A stretch of DNA of 64,000 bases, taken from positions 59,791,166 to 59,855,165 of the forward strand of contig NC_086376.1 in NCBI RefSeq assembly GCF_036588685.1, read 5' to 3'. Shown here one piece after another: positions 45,607 through 58,078 of the stretch. Position numbers and translations under genes: made by a program. Below the pieces are notes generated by a model, which did no database searches, was not told the DNA's origin, and was given only the letters and a program-made list of their open reading frames with translations. How positions within the stretch are numbered: position 1 is the first letter of the stretch; every line of letters begins with the position of its first letter. This DNA comes from Mytilus trossulus (taxonomy: Eukaryota > Mollusca > Bivalvia > Mytilida > Mytilidae).

Positions 45607-45795
45607 CTAGTCCAAATAATTATGACGTCTGGCAAGGCTATTTTTTTTCTTCTGGGACACCTTCCTACGAATTTAGGTTTCAAAGTTCCCCCCAAAATTT
45701 GCTCTCAAACTCCAGACGTAAAAAATGGCTTCGGCGTTATGACGTTGTAGGAAGGCGTAAATAGCCTTGCCAAACGTCATAATTATTTGGACTAA
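45607..45795. mobile_element. 189-bp MITE with ~35-bp termini and 7-bp target duplication
   Basis: The arms AGTCCAAATAATTATGACGT… (45,609-45,643) and their complement (45,759-45,793) differ at one position. The exact 7-bp repeat TTACAGG flanks it (45,600-45,606 and 45,796-45,802). Confidence 0.92.
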
Positions 45796-46350
45796 TTACA
45801 GGCCACTTGTTGACGGAAAGTTATATAGATAGATGGAAAGCAATGGACTTAGTTAGACCAAACAACAGTGTTTTTCGGGGCTAATGAAAAGCCTTGAGTT
45901 TAGGAGCGGATGACAGACGCCAAATGACCTGCTGGTCAATTTTGTGAATTTTAAACACGTGAAACTTACTCCGAGTTTTTTTATTTCGAAATTTTCAATG
46001 TAGATTTTGATTTTTTACGAAAACCTTGTTTTTCGTTTATTATAATCGTTTCTCAGATACAGATTTTAATAAACATTAACATACAGACCGTTCTCGGTTT
46101 GATAATATCCATTTCCGTGTCTTGTTCGCTGGCAAAAATCTCGACTTTAACAAACTCACTACACTAATTCGGGCAACCATTGGGACAATTGGGGAATCAT
46201 TAAATTAAATTCAAGGTGGGTGATGTTTTTTTTTATCCCTAATTTGATGTAAAAAATATAAAAAAATACAGTTTTTATTTCCGCAACAAAGACTCAGAAA
46301 TAAAATTTCCGTATACGTAACGCCCTTTTAATAAAGTTAAATGGAATGAC

Positions 46351-46389
46351 CAAGGATTTGTATAGTTAGATTAACTATACAAATCCTTG
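46351..46389. mobile_element. Palindromic mini-element family B, copy 1
   Basis: 18-bp perfect arms CAAGGATTTGTATAGTTA with loop GAT, 39 bp in total. Flanked by the exact 7-bp repeat GAATGAC (46,344-46,350 and 46,390-46,396). Confidence 0.88.
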
Positions 46390-46825
46390 GAATGACAGAC
46401 CAAAATCAGTCATTGAATGGAAAATGCAATCTATAGAAATATCAAATGAACGGCAATATTTAATGACCTGAGTGGAAACAATAGTTTTCAGTCATGATCT
46501 TTTGCTAGTAACAAACTGACTCATAGACTGAGGAGGACATCACATCTATAGAAAACATAACTTACATGCAACGAAGCTATGACGATCTTTAACGAACTAT
46601 AACAAATCAATAAGATGTAAACAACAAAATAGTTCTCTAAAATTATTATATTTCATATCACTTCACTGCAAGCTATTTTTCAAATTTAATTTTGGACTCT
46701 TTATAGGACTTTAATGTGGACTTAAATCCGTCAAAAATGTAAAAGTCACGACAAGTTTAATTCAGCATATCAAAGAACACCAAGAATTCATTTTTTCTTA
46801 AATCAAAGATAAATGTATTATGAAC

Positions 46826-46895
46826 ACATGCGCAGGCACTTGTCTCAGAAAAAAAAATCCTATATACCTTATTTTTTCTGAGACAAGTGCCTGTG
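46826..46895. mobile_element. Hairpin element C with CAGGCACTTGTCTCAG arms
   Basis: 22-bp arms, from CAGGCACTTGTCTCAGAAAA at 46,833 to CTGAGACAAGTGCCTG ending 46,893. The 9-bp direct repeat ATTATGAAC lies at 46,817-46,825 and 46,896-46,904. A few unpaired bases lie between hairpin and repeat on each side. A related arm fragment, ACAAGTGCCTGTGAT, is at 45,419-45,433. Confidence 0.75.
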
Positions 46896-46964
46896 ATTAT
46901 GAACCGTTCCTGGACCTTGATGCATATGTATTTAAGCAATTTGGGTACATGCCTTAAAAAAAAA

Positions 46965-47075
46965 CAAGAATGTGTTCCTAGTCAATGCCCCATCCGCAGT
47001 ATCATTTTCTGAGTTCAATGGACCTTAAAATGGGCTAAGCTCTGGTTTTTGGCATTAAAATAAGAAAGATGATAT
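46965..47075 (+). repeat. Copy of the AAGAATGTGTCC repeat
   Basis: Diverged copy of 32,050-32,160 (AAGAATGTGTTCC, TGCCCCATCC, TATCATTTTCTGAG, GGCATTAAAATAAG). It abuts the left edge of the satellite array. Confidence 0.65.
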
Positions 47076-47684
47076 CTAGGAACATGTATAAGTTATTCTT
47101 CAAAATCTCAATGCACTATTGTTGAAAAAAAGTCATTATTCCCCTAAAAAGCACAGTTTTCTAAGCCTTTTTTTTTAAATTTTCTTCGAAATTCCAAAAA
47201 AAAAAAATGATTTTAACAGAAAAAATACATGTCATTAGAGTCGACTCAGTCGATTAATTTGAGCCCTTAACCACATCTATACGTCAGCAAATGGCGATGA
47301 AACAAGTCTCTGAAATGCCCCCAAGATAGGCTTAAAATTTGCTTCATTGGATATTTTCTGAAGAAATGTGTACTATAGTTCAGTGATAAAAAAATTATAA
47401 TGGATGTTTCCGAAATAAAAAATCATTAATTATAGGAGATGATTCTTGCACCCCCGGCAGCGAGATTCGAACACGCAACCTTTCTTCCTTGGGATAGTTC
47501 AGCATACCTTGTACCACTGGCATCGTCTCGAAAATTTTGAAATTTTTAAAAAGTACTTTTTTAAGTCTACTACTCAAAATCGAAAAAAAATTATTAAGAA
47601 GATCCTACCCCAGTTTGATTTCTTCAACAAATAATCTGTTCAGATGATATATATTTGTTGCAACATGCATGATTTTTACGCAAA

Positions 47685-47866
47685 TATAGGAAGAATCAAC
47701 TTATCGGGGCCTTGTATAGCTGACTATGCGGTATGGGCTTTGCTCATTGTTGAAGGCCGTACGGTGACCTATAGTTGTTATCGTTTGTGTCATTTTGGTC
47801 TTTTGTGGATAGTTGTCTCATTGGCAATCATACCACATCTTCTTTTTAATATAAGTCTCATTTAAA
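47685..47866 (+). repeat. R2 SINE-like insertion in the edge monomer
   Basis: TAGCTGACTATGCGGTATGG, CTCATTGTTGAAGGCC, CATTTTGGTCTTTTGTGG and TTGGCAATCATACCACATC in the forward order of R2. Satellite sequence flanks it on both sides. Confidence 0.85.
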
Positions 47867-48116
47867 TTATACATGGACATACACGTTCCTTTATCTGAAC
47901 AAACACATATTTCAACTTTGCCAAACAAATATTCAGGATATTTAAGTGACTTTTTGTCTCTTTTACCATACTACATCTTTAAGAAATGACTTCGAATTTT
48001 TAGCGCATTTCAAGTTTGCGATTGCGCTGCCGTACACTAAAAACATATATTTTTAACTAGTGTACATGTTATACCTATTAATTTGATACTATTCTTCCAA
48101 ATCTCAATGCACAATT

Positions 48117-48464
48117 ATTTTTATTACATATTTACATACTATCACCATTGAGACATCCCTCGTTGGTGAGAATTCTTCTATATACAGAGTTGTTAGTAGT
48201 TATCCTCCTACATTAGTAAAAAAATAAAATACATCTAGATGATACATGTTTTAAAAGTTAAAAGAAATATATACAGCATATATGTCTCTAAATTTTTTTT
48301 AAAATTTTTATGGCGATTCATTTTTCAAAAAAAAGTCTATATGAATAGACGGTGTACAAATTCTATATTGAAAGCGAGACAACTCCAAAATATATTCAAA
48401 AGTCGAACACACCTAAATGCTATCGATAATTTTACGTTGGAATGTGATCTATTGTACTAACAAC
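48117..48464 (+). repeat. Foreign segment V, short copy
   Basis: A ~348-bp block (TTATTACATATTTACA … GTGATCTATTGTACTAACAACC) identical in order to 51,530-51,876. Here it joins satellite at a different point in the monomer. Confidence 0.85.
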
Positions 48465-48559
48465 CATATTGGTTATTTTCTGAAGAACTGTGTACTATAG
48501 TTCAGTGATAATGAATGTCTGCGAAGGAAAAGTTACATTTATTAACGGAGATGATTTTT

Positions 48560-48650
48560 GCAACCCCGGCAGCGAGATTCGAACACGCAACCTTTTTGCC
48601 TTCGGATGGTTCAGCATACCCCTGTACCACTGGCACCGACTCGAAAAGTG
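48560..48650 (-). ncRNA. tRNA-like segment of the satellite monomer (representative)
   Basis: Read on the minus strand: a B box GGTTGCGTGTTCGAATC with flanking T-arm pairing (4 of 5 pairs), an A-box-like TGCCAGTGG two bases shorter than usual, and a possible acceptor pairing CTCGGTG/TGCCGGG with G-U pairs. No convincing anticodon arm, so a degenerate or tRNA-derived sequence rather than a functional tRNA gene. Copies start near 47,450, 49,525, 50,490, 52,431, 53,397, 54,361 and in every later monomer. In 51,455 and 58,233 it is truncated at GGTTCAGC by segment V. Confidence 0.5.
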
Positions 48651-49060
48651 CAAAATTTAAGTACTTAAGTCTACAACTCAAAATCGAAAAAAAAAATAAT
48701 TAAGAAGATCCCATCCCAGTTTGATTTCTTTAAGAAACTATGTGTTCAGATGATATATTTTTATTGCTAAATGCATGATTTTTACGCAAATATAGGAAGA
48801 ATCAACTTACTCTGTCATTTTCCAATTCAGTGAAATATACATGGTCATACATGTTCCAGTTTATCTGAACAAACAAAGTCACAGTGTTTTCAACTGTATT
48901 ATTTATACCCCAATACTGACGAAATCATGTTTTGTTACATCTATTTCAACTTTGCCAAACAAATATTCAGGATATTTTAGTGACTTTTTGTCTCTTTTAC
49001 CATACTACATCTTTAAGAAATGACTTCGGATTTTTAGCGCATTTCAAGTTTGCGATTGCG

Positions 49061-49101
49061 CTGGTACACTAAAAAATTATATTTCAACTAGTGTACATGT
49101 T
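49061..49101. repeat. Small hairpin in each monomer (representative)
   Basis: The complementary octamers GTACACTA and TAGTGTAC lie ~17 bp apart at about 49,063-49,095. Several later monomers read GTATACTA and weaken the stem. Confidence 0.6.
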
Positions 49102-51299
49102 ATACCTATTAATTTGATGCTATTCTTCAAAATCCCAATGCACAATTATTGAAAAAAGTCAATATTCCCCAAAAAAGCACAGTTTTCTACGCCCTTCTTT
49201 TTGAAAATATTCTTCAAAATTCCAAGAAAAATAATTGGTTTTAACAGAAAAAATACATGTCATAAGAGTCGACTTGACTCTAAACCGATAATGATAGAAG
49301 TTTGATGCACAGTAAATCACATTGCTGGTTATCTGAGGATTAATTTGAGCCATTAACCACATTTGTACGTCAGCAAATGGCGATGAAACAAGTCTCTGAA
49401 ATGCCCCCAAAAATATCTTAAAATTTGCTTCATTGGTTATTTTCTGAAGAACTGTGTACTATAGTTCAGTGATAATGAATGTCTGCGAAGGAAAAGTTAC
49501 ATTTATTAACGGAGATGATTTTTGCAACCCCGGCAGCGAAATTCGAACACGCAACCTTTTTTCCTTCGGATGGTTCAGCATACCCCTGTACCACTGGCAC
49601 CGACTCGAAATTTGCAAAATTTAAGTACTTAAGTCTACAACTCAAAATCGAAAAAAAAATAATTAAGAAGATCCCATCCCAGTTTGATTTCTTTCAGAAA
49701 CTATGTGTTCAGATGTTATATTTTTGTTGCTAAATGCATGATTTTTACACAAATATAGGAAGAATCAACTTACTCTGTCATTTTCCAATTCAGTGAAATA
49801 TACATGGTCATACATGTTCCAGTTTATCTGAACAAACAAAGTCACAGTGTTTTCAACTGTATTATTTATACCCCAACACTGACGAAATCATGTTTTGTTA
49901 CATCTATTTCAACTTTGCCAAACAAATATTCAGGATATTTTAGTGACTTTTTGTCTCTTTTACCATACTACATCTTTAAGAAATGACTTCGGATTTTTAG
50001 CGCATTCCAAGTTTGCGATTGCGCTTGTACACTAAAAAATTATATTTTAACTAGTGTACATGTTATACCTATTAATTTGATACTATTCTTCAAAATCTCA
50101 ATGCACAATTATTGAAAAAAGTCATTATTCCCCAAAAAAGCACAGTTTTCTACGCCCTTCTTTTTGAAAATATTCTTCAAAATTCCAAGAAAAATAATTG
50201 GTTTTAACAGAAAAAATACATGTCATTAGAGTCGACTTGACTCTAAGCCGATAATGATAGAAGTTTGATGCACAGTAAATCACATTGCTGGTTATCTGAG
50301 GATTAATTTGAGCCATTAACCACATTTGTACGTCAGCAAATGGCGATGAAACAAGTCTCTGAAATGCCCCCAAAAATATCTTAAAATTTGCTTCATTGGT
50401 TATTTTCTGAAGAACTGTGTACTATAGTTCAGTGATAATGAATGTCTGCGAAGGAAAAGTTACATTTATTAACGGAGATGATTTTTGCAACCCCGGCAGC
50501 GAGATTCGAACACGCAACCTTTTTTCCTTCGGATGGTTCAGCAAACCCCTGTACCACTGGCACCGACTTGAAAATTGCAAAATTTAAGTACTTAACTCTA
50601 CAACTCAAAATCGAAAAAAAAAATAATTAAGAAGATCCCATCCCAGTTTGATTTCTTTAAGAAACTATGTGTTCAGATGATATATTTTTATTGCTAAATG
50701 CATGATTTTTACGCAAATATAGGAAGAATCAACTTACTCTGTCATTTTCCAATTCAGTGAAATATACATCATGGTCATACATGTTCCAGTTTATCTGAAC
50801 AAACAAAGTCACAGTGTTTTCAACTGTATTATTTATACCCCAATACTGACGAAATCATGTTTTGTTACATCTATTTCAACTTTGCCAAACAAATATTCAG
50901 GATATTTTAGTGACTTTTTGTCTCTTTTACCATACTACATCTTTAAGAAATGACTTCGGATTTTTAGCGCATTTCAAGTTTGCGATTGCGCTGGTACACT
51001 AAAAAATTATATTTCAACTAGTGTACATGTTATACCTATTAATTTGATGCTATTCTTCAAAATCCCAATGCACAATTATTGAAAAAAGTCAATATTCCCC
51101 AAAAAAGCACAGTTTTCTACGCCCTTCTTTTTGAAAATATTCTTCAAAATTCCAGAAAAATAATTGGTTTTAACAGAAAAAATACATGTCATAAGAGTCG
51201 ACTTGACTCTAAACCGATAATGATAGAAGTTTGATGCACAGTAAATCACATTGCTGGTTATCTGAGGATTAATTTGAGCCATTAAGCACATTTGTACGT

Positions 51300-54200
51300 C
51301 AGCAAATGGCGATGAAACAAGTCTCTGAAATGCCCCCAAAAATATCTTAAAATTTGCTTCATTGGTTATTTTCTGAAGAACTGTGTACTATAGTTCAGGG
51401 ATAATGAATGTCTCCGAAAGAAAAGTTACATAACTATAGGAGATGATTTTTGCAACCCCGGCAGCGAGATTCGAACACGCAACCTTTTTTCCTTCGGATG
51501 GTTCAGCTTTTTTTATCATTAATAAAAATTTTATTACATATTTACACACTATCACCATTGAGACATCCCTCGTTGGTGAGCATTTTTCTATATACTCTAG
51601 TTGTTAGTAGTTATCCTCCTACATTAGTTAAAAAATAAAATACATCTAGATGATACATGTTTTAAAAGTTAAAAGAAATATATACAGCATATATGTCTCT
51701 AAACTTTTTTTAATTTTTTTTATGGCGATTCATTTTTCAAAAAAAGTCTATATGAATAGACGGTGTACAAATTCTATATTGAAAGCGAGACAACTCCAAA
51801 ATATTTTCAAAAGTCGAACACACCTAAATGCGATCGATAATTTTACGTTGGAATGTGATCTATTGTTCTAACAACCAATCAAATTGAAGTAACTGTCTAG
51901 ACAAACAAAACTATGTTGTCGTTTTGAATATCTAATAAAGTGTTTTTGTGTAAAAAATATTTGTAGAATAATTGTTTTTGTTGTGTCATGTTATAATACA
52001 TGTATGCGTATCCAATGTATTTTCTTATTGTGAATTTGAAAAAAAGTAGTGCATCTATTTCTTTGTCATGAAAAACTTTTAAATTCCGTGTTTTGAATAT
52101 GCAAACTCGGGCTACACTAAGGAAAAAGTTTAGAAAATAAGTATTAATATCTTGTGAAAAATAAATGGTTTTAACAGAAAAAATACATGTCATTAATGAT
52201 AGAAGTTTTATGTACAGTAAATCACATTGCTGGTTATCTGAGGATTAATTTGAGCCATTAACCACATTTGTACGTCAGCAAATGGCGATGAAACAAGTCT
52301 CTGAAATGCCCCCAAAAATATCTTAAAATTTGCTTCATTGGTTATTTTCTGAAGAACTGTGTACTATAGTTCAGTGATAATGAATGTCTCCGAAAGAAAA
52401 GTTACATTTATTATAGGAGATGATTTTTGCAACCCCGGCAGCGAGATTCGAACACGCAACCTTTTTTTCCTTCTCATGGTTCAGCATACCCCTGTACCAC
52501 TGGCACCGACTCAATAATTGCAAAATTTAAGTATTTAAGTCTACAACTCAAAATCGAAAAAAAAATAATTAAGAAGATCCCATCCCAGTTTGATTTCTTT
52601 AAGAAACTATGTGTTCAGATGATATATTTTTGTTGCTAAATGCATGATTTTTACACAAATATAGGAAGAATCAACTTACTCTGTCATTTTCCAATTCAGT
52701 GAAATATACATGGTCATACATGTTCCAGTTTATCTGAACAAACAAAGTCACAGTGTTTTCAACTGTATTATTTATACCCCAACACTGACGAAATCATGTT
52801 TTGTTACATCTATTTCAACTTTGCCAAATAAATATTCAGGATATTTTAGTGACTTTTTGTCTCTTTTACCATACTACATCTTTAAGAAATGACTTCGGAT
52901 TTTTAGCGCATTTCAAGTTTGCGATTGCGCTGGTACACTAAAAAATTATATTTTAACTAGTGTACATGTTATACCTATTAATTTGATACTATTCTTCAAA
53001 ATCTCAATGCACAATTATTGAAAAAAAGTCATTTTTCCCCAAAAAAGCACAGTTTTCTACGCCCTTCTTTTTGAAAATATTCTTCAAAATTCCAAGAAAA
53101 ATAATTGGTTTTAACAGAAAAAATACATGTCATAAGAGTCGACTTGACTGCTAAACTGATAATGATAGAAGTTTGATGCACAGTAAATCACATTGCTGGT
53201 TATCTGAGGATTAATTTGAGCCATTAACCACATTTGTACGTCAGCAAATGGCGATGAAACAAGTCTCTGAAATGCCCCCAAAAATATCTTAAAATTTGCT
53301 TCATTGGTTATTTTCTGAAGAACTGTGTACTATAGTTCAGTGATAATGAATGTCTGCGAAGGAAAAGTTACATTTATTAACGGAGATGATTTTTGCAACC
53401 CCGGCAGCGAGATTCGAACACGCAACCTTTTTTCCTTCGGATGGTTCAGCATACCCCTGTACCACTGGCACCGACTCGAAATTTGCAAAATTTAAGTACT
53501 TAACTCTACAACTCAAAATCGAAAAAAAAATAATTAAGAAGATCCCATCCCAGTTTGATTTCTTTCAGAAACTATGTGTTCAGATGTTATATTTTTGTTG
53601 CTAAATGCATGATTTTTACACAAATATAGGAAGAATCAACTTACTCTGTCATTTTCCAATTCAGTGAAATATACATGGTCATACATGTTCCAGTTTATCT
53701 GAACAAACAAAGTCACAGTGTTTTCAACTGTATTATTTATACCCCAACACTGACGAAATCATGTTTTGTTACATCTATTTCAACTTTGCCAAACAAATAT
53801 TCATGATATTTTAGTGACTTTTTGTCTCTTTTACCATACTACATCTTTAAGAAATGACTTCGGATTTTTAGCGCATTTCAAGTTTGCGATTGCGCTGGTA
53901 TACTAAAAAATTATATTTCAACTAGTGTACATGTTATACCTTTTAATTTGATACTATTCTTCAAAATCTCAATGCACAATTATTGAAAAAAGTCATTATT
54001 CCCCAAAAAAGCACAGTTTTCTACGCCCTTCTTTTTGAAAATATTCTTCAAAATTCCAAGAAAAATAATTGGTTTTAACAGAAAAAATACATGTCATAAG
54101 AGTCGACTTGACTGCTAAACTGATAATGATAGAAGTTTGATGCACAGTAAATCACATTGCTGGTTATCTGAGGATTAATTTGAGCCATTAACCACATTTG

Positions 54201-55840
54201 TACGTCAGCAAATGGCGATGAAACAAGTCTCTGAAATGCCCCCAAAAATATCTTAAAATTTGCTTCATTGGTTATTTTCTGAAGAACTGTGTACTATAGT
54301 TCAGTGATAATGAATGTCTGCGAAGGAAAAGTTACATTTATTAACGGAGATGATTTTTGCAACCCCGGCAGCGAGATTCGAACACGCAACCTTTTTTCCT
54401 TCGGATGGTTCAGCATACCCCTGTACCACTGGCACCGACTCGAAATTTGCAAAATTTAAGTACTTTAATTAAGTCTACAACTCAAAATCGAAAAAAAAAT
54501 AATTAAGAAGATCCCATCCCAGTTTGATTTCTTTCAGAAACTATGTGTTCAGATGTTATATTTTTGTTGCTAAATGCATGATTTTTACACAAATATAGGA
54601 AGAATCAACTTACTCTGTCATTTTCCAATTCAGTGAAATATACATGGTCATACATGTTCCAGTTTATCTGAACAAACAAAGTCACAGTGTTTTCAACTGT
54701 ATTATTTATACCCCAACACTGACGAAATCATGTTTTGTTACATCTATTTCAACTTTGCCAAACAAATATTCAGGATATTTTAGTGACTTTTTGTCTCTTT
54801 TACCATACTACATCTTTAAGAAATGACTTCGGATTTTTAGCGCATTTCAAGTTTGCGATTGCGCTGGTATACTAAAAAATTATATTTCAACTAGTGTACA
54901 TGTTATACCTTTTAATTTGATACTATTCTTCAAAATCTCAATGCACAATTATTGAAAAAAGTCATTATTCCCCAAAAAAGCACAGTTTTCTACGCCCTTC
55001 TTTTTGAAAATATTCTTCAAAATTCCAAGAAAAATAATTGGTTTTAACAGAAAAAATACATGTCATAAGAGTCGACTTGACTGCTAAACTGATAATGATA
55101 GAAGTTTGATGCACAGTAAATCACATTGCTGGTTATCTGAGGATTAATTTGAGCCATTAACCACATTTGTACGTCAGCAAATGGCGATGAAACAAGTCTC
55201 TGAAATGCCCCCAAAAATATCTTAAAATTTGCTTCATTGGTTATTTTCTGAAGAACTGTGTACTATAGTTCAGTGATAATGAATGTCTGCGAAGGAAAAG
55301 TTACATTTATTAACGGAGATGATTTTTGCAACCCCGGCAGCGAGATTCGAACACGCAACCTTTTTTCCTTCGGATGGTTCAGCATACCCCTGTACCACTG
55401 GCACCGACTCGAAATTTGCAAAATTTAAGTACTTTAATTAAGTCTACAACTCAAAATCGAAAAAAAAATAATTAAGAAGATCCCATCCCAGTTTGATTTC
55501 TTTCAGAAACTATGTGTTCAGATGTTATATTTTTGTTGCTAAATGCATGATTTTTACACAAATATAGGAAGAATCAACTTACTCTGTCATTTTCCAATTC
55601 AGTGAAATATACATGGTCATACATGTTCCAGTTTATCTGAACAAACAAAGTCACAGTGTTTTCAACTGTATTATTTATACCCCAACACTGACGAAATCAT
55701 GTTTTGTTACATCTATTTCAACTTTGCCAAACAAATATTCAGGATATTTTAGTGACTTTTTGTCTCTTTTACCATACTACATCTTTAAGAAATGACTTCG
55801 GATTTTTAGCGCATTTCAAGTTTGCGATTGCGCTGGTATA
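51300..55840. repeat. Higher-order repeat block, copy 1
   Basis: Nearly identical to 58,079-62,619 at a constant offset of 6,779 bp. A few differences are visible (e.g. ATTCATGATA at 53,800 against ATTCAGGATA). The left limit is set by ATTCCAGAAAAA/ATTCCAAGAAAAA differences, the right limit by GGTATACTGCTAAAA against GGTATACTAAAA. Confidence 0.9.
51507..52165 (+). repeat. Segment V replacing most of a monomer, copy 1
   Basis: ~650 bp unrelated to the normal monomer run from GGTTCAGC/TTTTTTTATC to TAAATGG/TTTTAACAG. The normal monomer has ~617 bp here, so the spacing (976) is almost unchanged. The first ~350 bp also occur at 48,117. Confidence 0.9.
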
Positions 55841-58078
55841 CTGCTAAAAAATTATATTTCAACTAGTGTACATGTTATACCTATTAATTTGATACTATTC
55901 TTCAAAATCTCAATGCACAATTATTGAAAAAAGTCATTATTCCCCAAAAAAAGCACAGTTTTCTACGCCCTTCTTTTTGAAAATATTCTTCAAAATTCCA
56001 AGAAAAATAATTGGTTTTAACAGAAAAAATACATGTCATTAGAGTCGACTTGACTCTAAGCCGATAATGATAGAAGTTTGATGCACAGTAAATCACATTG
56101 CTGGTTATCTGAGGATTAATTTGAGCCATTAACCACATTTGTACGTCAGCAAATGGCGATGAAACAAGTCTCTGAAATGCCCCCAAAAATATCTTAAAAT
56201 TTGCTTCATTGGTTATTTTCTGAAGAACTGTGTACTATAGTTCAGTGATAATGAATGTCTGCGAAGGAAAAGTTACATTTATTAACGGAGATGATTTTTG
56301 CAACCCCGGCAGCGAGATTCGAACACGCAACCTTTTTTCCTTCGGATGGTTCAGCAAACCCCTGTACCACTGGCACCGACTTGAAAATTGCAAAATTTAA
56401 GTACTTAAGTCTACAACTCAAAATCGAAAAAAAAAATAATTAAGAAGATCCCATCCCAGTTTGATTTCTTTAAGAAACTATGTGTTCAGATGATATATTT
56501 TTATTGCTAAATGCATGATTTTTACGCAAATATAGGAAGAATCAACTTACTCTGTCATTTTCCAATTCAGTGAAATATACATCATGGTCATACATGTTCC
56601 AGTTTATCTGAACAAACAAAGTCACAGTGTTTTCAACTGTATTATTTATACCCCAATACTGACGAAATCATGTTTTGTTACATCTATTTCAACTTTGCCA
56701 AACAAATATTCAGGATATTTTAGTGACTTTTTGTCTCTTTTACCATACTACATCTTTAAGAAATGACTTCGGATTTTTAGCGCATTTCAAGTTTGCGATT
56801 GCGCTGGTACACTAAAAAATTATATTTCAACTAGTGTACATGTTATACCTATTAATTTGATGCTATTCTTCAAAATCCCAATGCACAATTATTGAAAAAA
56901 GTCAATATTCCCCAAAAAAGCACAGTTTTCTACGCCCTTCTTTTTGAAAATATTCTTCAAAATTCCAGAAAAATAATTGGTTTTAACAGAAAAAATACAT
57001 GTCATAAGAGTCGACTTGACTCTAAACCGATAATGATAGAAGTTTGATGCACAGTAAATCACATTGCTGGTTATCTGAGGATTAATTTGAGCCATTAACC
57101 ACATTTGTACGTCAGCAAATGGCGATGAAACAAGTCTCTGAAATGCCCCCAAAAATATCTTAAAATTTGCTTCATTGGTTATTTTCTGAAGAACTGTGTA
57201 CTATAGTTCAGTGATAATGAATGTCTGCGAAGGAAAAGTTACATTTATTAACGGAGATGATTTTTGCAACCCCGGCAGCGAGATTCGAACACGCAACCTT
57301 TTTTCCTTCGGATGGTTCAGCATACCCCTGTACCACTGGCACCGACTCGAAATTTGCAAAATTTAAGTACTTAAGTCTACAACTCAAAATCGAAAAAAAA
57401 ATAATTAAGAAGATCCCATCCCAGTTTGATTTCTTTAAGAAACTATGTGTTCAGATGATATATTTTTATTGCTAAATGCATGATTTTTACACAAATATAG
57501 GAAGAATCAACTTACTCTGTCATTTTCCAATTCAGTGAAATATACATGGTCATACATGTTCCAGTTTATCTGAACAAACAAAGTCACAGTGTTTTCAACT
57601 GTATTATTTATACCCCAACACTGACGAAATCATGTTTTGTTACATCTATTTCAACTTTGCCAAACAAATATTCAGGATATTTTAGTGACTTTTTGTCTCT
57701 TTTACCATACTACATCTTTAAGAAATGACTTCGGATTTTTAGCGCATTTCAAGTTTGCGATTGCGCTGGTATACTGCTAAAAAATTATATTTCAACTAGT
57801 GTACATGTTATACCTATTAATTTGATACTATTCTTCAAAATCTCAATGCACAATTATTGAAAAAAGTCATTATTCCCCAAAAAAGCACAGTTTTCTACGC
57901 CCTTCTTTTTGAAAATATTCTTCAAAATTCCAAGAAAAATAATTGGTTTTAACAGAAAAAATACATGTCATAAGAGTCGACTTGACTCTAAACTGATAAT
58001 GATAGAAGTTTGATGCACAGTAAATCACATTGCTGGTTATCTGAGGATTAATTTGAGCCATTAACCACATTTGTACGT

